The position numbers and the translations under genes are program-made. Below the pieces are notes generated by a model. That model saw only the letters and a program-made list of their open reading frames with translations, was not told where the DNA came from and did no database searches. Shown here one piece after another: positions 60,416-64,000 of a stretch of 64,000 bases of DNA. This stretch comes from Cafeteria roenbergensis. Lineage: Eukaryota; Sar; Bigyra; Bicosoecida; Cafeteriaceae. Positions within the stretch are counted from its first letter, which is position 1. Each line of letters opens with the position of its first letter. The stretch is taken from assembly GCA_008330645.1 (NCBI GenBank), contig VLTN01000006.1:186001-250000 (forward strand). Reading direction: 5' to 3'.

Positions 60416-63400
60416 ATGCCCCCTAGCCATAGCGTGTTGTCGCAAGCCTCGTGAGTGAACCTTGGCCTCGCGAACATGTGCTGACGCCTCGCCGGAGACC
60501 CCCCGGGCACGACAACGAAAACTGTCGTCGCTCTCCCGCTGGTTCGCGCCCGCAGGGCTGGCAAGCGGGGCACCACCCGGCGCCTTCCGCCCGGATGGCA
60601 AGTCTCATCGTTGTCGCCGTCCAGGGCTGGGCAGGAGGAGGCTGCCGCTGCCTCGCCACCCGAGCGCACGGCTTGCCGTTGCCAGGCTCTCTGGGTGACT
60701 GGGCTGTGTTCGGCCTGGGTAGCGGCCTCGTTTGGAGCAGCGAAGCCCCTGGTGGAGCAGGTGAACCCTGAGGTGGGCAGGTACCTGAACTCGCATGCGC
60801 TTCAAGCATCCCTGGCTGAGGCGGGGGTGGACTCGCCGGTTGCGTTCCTCACGTTCTTGGGTGGAGTGGCCATGACGAGCATCGCGACGCTTGCCATGGC
60901 TGTGATCGTGGCACTGGTGGCCACGCTATGGGGCGCCTTCGGACGACGCCAGCGCGAGGGGTGAGCCTCCGCGTGGCCAAGGCGATCAGTCGTGGCAAGG
61001 GCAAGCGCCAAGCGCGAGCGCAACCGATGATATCGACGGGGTCAGCAATCCCAACGTCTCCGCTTCCCGCTTTGCTCACGCTCACCGCGACGCAGAGCGA
61101 CAGTCATTTTCTTCGCATGCATGCTCGCTGGACTCTACCAGATACTTCAGTTCTCGTTCTCGACACCCACGCCGCTGTCCCGCGTGAGCCGGTCATCAAC
61201 GCCGACAGCAGTGCTGCCAATCATACTTGGCTCATCTCCGAAATCGAGACGCTTGCCCTCACCGCCCCGTTGGCCCTCTCCTGCTCGCCCCTGCCTGCCC
61301 CCGCAGATGGCGCTCTTCACCGGCAACTGCGTCATGGTGACGGCGGGCGCCAAGGCCAGCGCTGCCGCCGGCGTGCTCATGCTCTCCATGGTCGTCCACG
61401 TCCCCTCGCGCGACTCCGACGAGGTACCAGCCTTCCTGAGCGGGTGGTGGCTGGGCTTCTATCGCGTCGCGGAGGTGTGGGGGCCAGCGGTTTGGATGCT
61501 GCTTGCGGCGCTGGACACGGTGTCGATCGCCTTCGACTGGAACTCGACCCCGCTGGCGTCGGCCCGCAACGTGGCCGAGCTGCTGGTACTGCTGGTGCTG
61601 ATGGCGGGGGGGCTGGTGGGCGACCTCGCTGCGTTGCCGATGTGCTTCCGTCCGGCGAAGCGGGGCAAGGCCGAAGCGGAGGATCCCAGCTGCTGCAGGG
61701 GGTGCCGGGCAGCTGCTTGCTGCGGGGCACACGGGCGGTCATCTTCGGCGGAGCCATGACAGTTGTCATGCTCCCAATCGTCTTTGTCGGGTATCACCTG
61801 GATGCCTCCGTGCCTTGCTCGCCTGAGCTCTTGGGGGTGGGGGTAGCGCCGGCCAACGCCACATGGCCGGCGGGCACAACCGATCTGCCCGGCGGAATGG
61901 CGCTCGCTCACGCGACCGCGGCAACAACAGCCAACATGTGGTACGCCAGTGCTACTGCCACCGGTGCTGCAGCTGTGCTCTTCGTCGTGACCACGCAGTC
62001 CTTCATCGCCCACCAGCGGGCCAAGGACGCCTCCCAGGCAGCGGCACGCCTGCGGTCGGCGCTGCGCTACATCTCGCACGAGGCGCGCTCGCCGCTCGGT
62101 GGCGCCATCCTCTCGCTCAGCCTCATCAGCGACGCCATCGACGAGTCAAACGCGGCCGAGTCTAAGGCGCTGCTGGGAGACCTGCATGTGTCGCTGGAGG
62201 CGGCCAAGCGGCACCTGGACGACTTGCTGCTCTTCGAGAAGGTGACCAGCAAGCAGGGCGGCGGCGAGTCGGCGGCGCTGGCGGGGAGCCTTCGGGTGGA
62301 CGGGTTCGGTCCCCCGACGCTCCGGCGGCAGACGAGCGCCTTCCGCGGTGCGTGCCAGGCAGAGGGCATCCACATCGCCGTGACGGCGTCGGGCGGGCGC
62401 ATGGACGTGGCCGGCACACTGGCCGGGTGGCCGCTGGTGCCCCGGGGGACGTCGTCTGTGACGGGTGCGAGCGCTGGGGCGGCGGGGCCAGGCCCCGGCC
62501 GGAGCAGCAGCACCGGGAGCGATCGCGGACGAGCCAGGGCGGCCACTCCGGACCTGACGATGCGGGAGCCCGTGGCGCATCGGGCTGACGAGGCTGCGGC
62601 CGGGTTGGGAGGTGTACGCGAACTGGCAGCGGCTGGACGCCATCGTGCAGAACGCCGTGTCCAACAGCGTCAAGCACGCCCCGGGGGGGCGCAGAGGCCG
62701 CATCGCCGTGAGCGTGTCGCTGGTGGACGCGTCCGTGCTGGACGGCCGGCGTCCGGTTGCTTGTCCGCCCGAGGCGGCGGGCCAGCGGCGGCCGTCGGTC
62801 GTGGCGGCGGCAGGTCGGCTGGCCCTGTCGGCAGTGGCACAGGACGGGGCGGCGGTCGGCGGGGCGGTGGTCGGCGGGCGGGCGGACGACAAGCTGCACC
62901 ACGGCGTGGCCGCTCCGCCGCGGGCGGGGCGAGCGCACGTGCAGACTGCAGCTGGAGCCGCGTCGCGACACCCAGCCTCGACGGTGTGGCGCCGGTCGGC
63001 GTTCACCAGCCATGCGGCTCCGGCGCCGGCGGTGGAGCCCATTGAGGCCAAGGTGCTTGTGATCGAGGTGCTGGACAACGGCAAGGGCATTCCCGCCGAG
63101 ATGCTGCGCCCTGGCCGTCTGTTCAGGCCCTTCCAGCAGCTGCGCATGGGCGACTCGGCGCTGCGGATGACGTCGAGCGGGCTGGGTCTGTCCATCGTGA
63201 AGAGCGTGGTGGTGGACCAGATGGGGGGCGACGTCGGCCTGGCCAGTCGCGAGGAGGAGGGCACGCTGTTCTTCGCGCGAGTTCCGGTGTGGGCTCGTCG
63301 TTGCGGTGGCGAGGGCGATGGCGAGGGCGAGGGCGAGGGCTGCGGTGCGGACGATGGTGTGGAGGCCTCTACGAGGGGCGAAGACGACGGAAGTGAACCT

Positions 63401-64000
63401 CGCGAAGCGGCATCATATCCCCCGAGCGCATCCCCGCCATCGTCCAAGACCTGCCTTGCCACCGACGGTCAGGCTTCCGTCGCGTCTGTCAGCGCGTCGG
63501 TTGAAATTGAGGTTTCTGGACTGCAAAGCGTCGGCGCAACATCCCCTTCGCGCTGCACCACCCCCAACGAGCTCAGCCAGCGTCGCGAACCGTGCAGTTT
63601 CTCCACGCTCGAGCCAGGTCCTGGGGCGAGCGACAGCGCACCCTTGCCTGTTCAGGCTCCCATTGTTGTGGCACGGGGTGGCTCGGCTGTGAGCCAGCGC
63701 TTTGGCAAGGGATTTGAACCCCATGGTGCCACTGCCCCGTTGTCAGCATCTTTCGGCGAGTCAGAGACACCATCGGGGCCACGCCCCAGCTCGGACGCGC
63801 TCTCTCAAAGGCGGTTGATACATGAGCGTCTAGGAGGGTGTGCGACTCCCCCTGTCCCAGTGTCCAGGCGTGAGCATGGTCAGCAGAGCGGCGATGCCGC
63901 CGTCACGCCCGGCAGCCAGTCCCGAGAGGACCGGCAGGGCAGGCGCGAGCGCCGACTCGCCAAGCGGTCCGGCGAGCGCCGTGCCGGGAACGATGGGGCG
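60416..64000 (+). CDS. Multi-span membrane sensor histidine kinase, 3' partial, two apparent frameshifts
   Basis: Exons 60416-60450, 60556-60960, 61096-61183 and 61307 onward agree in phase. About eight hydrophobic spans come first: LWVTGLCSAWVAASF, FLTFLGGVAMTSIATLAMAV, VIFFACMLAGLYQILQF, a span in GVLMLSMVVHV, AVWMLLAALDTVSIAF, AELLVLLVLMAGGLVG, AVIFGGAMTVVMLPIVFVGY and AAAVLFVVTTQSFIA. Then a HisKA domain with ISHEARSPL (phosphoacceptor His at about 434), and a HATPase domain with N box QNAVSNSVKHAP, G1 box VLDNGKGIP and G2 box SSGLGLSIV. To stay in frame one base must be missing in the G run near 61697 and one extra G present near 62607. The Ser-rich frame stays open to base 64000, so a receiver domain may follow outside. 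The ligand is unknown; the 5' exons are inferred. Confidence 0.78.

Noticed and set aside
63690-63780. A GGTTCAAATCC sequence on the minus strand resembling a tRNA B box
   Set aside because: It lies in an open coding frame of the histidine kinase tail; the flanks do not form a seven-base acceptor stem, and no D-arm or A-box at the right distance is present.

Overview
The window is nuclear DNA of a flagellated, heterotrophic-looking unicellular eukaryote with a very GC-rich, compact genome. The evidence is spliceosomal introns in 18 of the 19 genes with visible starts, eukaryote-only families (20S proteasome alpha4, cytosolic ribosomal protein SA, Prp17, Hub1, Dot1, PKA, ERK-type MAPK) and axonemal genes (RSPH9, GAS8/DRC4, a QRICH2-like protein). 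A multi-membrane-span sensor histidine kinase beside a canonical MAPK argues against an animal. A free-living stramenopile flagellate (for example a bicosoecid) would fit, but that placement is an inference. I saw no tRNA, rRNA, CRISPR array, bacterial operon, transposon or viral gene block.

Layout: 1-426 3' part of a small DUF442/rhodanese-loop protein; 685-2964 (-) CDC40/PRP17; 3568-4705 (+) RSPH9; 5468-7567 (-) PKA catalytic subunit; 8217-12885 (+) two-RRM RNA-binding protein with one apparent frameshift; 13919-20882 (-) giant Na+/H+ exchanger with a cyclic-nucleotide-binding-like domain; 21580-23779 (-) MAPK with TEY loop; 23993-26291 (+) GAS8/DRC4; 26584-28018 (-) proteasome alpha4; 28147-28844 (+) Hub1/UBL5; 29271-31103 (+) DOT1-like methyltransferase; 31417-32863 (-) RPSA; 33030-34179 (+) SH3/coiled-coil protein; 34472-35780 (+) TECR; 35965-38577 (-) MFAP1 with an RGG-repeat tail; 39060-42512 (+) QRICH2/DUF4795-like coiled coil; 42800-44886 (-) FHA plus kinase (CHK2-like); 45176-50874 (-) giant helical-repeat protein with a pure (CTG)43 repeat; 51278-59539 (-) UBR1-type N-recognin with an unusual UBR box; 60416-64000 (+) membrane histidine kinase running off the window.

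I rebuilt 43 introns by reading frame and homology. All acceptors are CAG and 41 of 43 donors are GTGAG. Introns are mostly 105-360 nt. Several genes have tiny first coding exons (8, 14, 18, 35 and 41 nt). Many neighbours are divergent pairs sharing 128-213 bp, probably bidirectional promoters. Functionally the window mixes splicing (Prp17, MFAP1, Hub1), cilium (RSPH9, DRC4, QRICH2-like), proteolysis (proteasome, UBR1) and signalling (PKA, MAPK, FHA kinase, histidine kinase) genes; nothing suggests a single operon-like system. The most unusual points are the UBR1-like protein with degenerate zinc ligands and an in-frame intron inside its UBR box, the multi-span histidine kinase, the RGG minisatellite tail on MFAP1, and the long CTG repeat. 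Exon ends were counted by hand and checked by reading-frame phase; small coordinate errors are possible.
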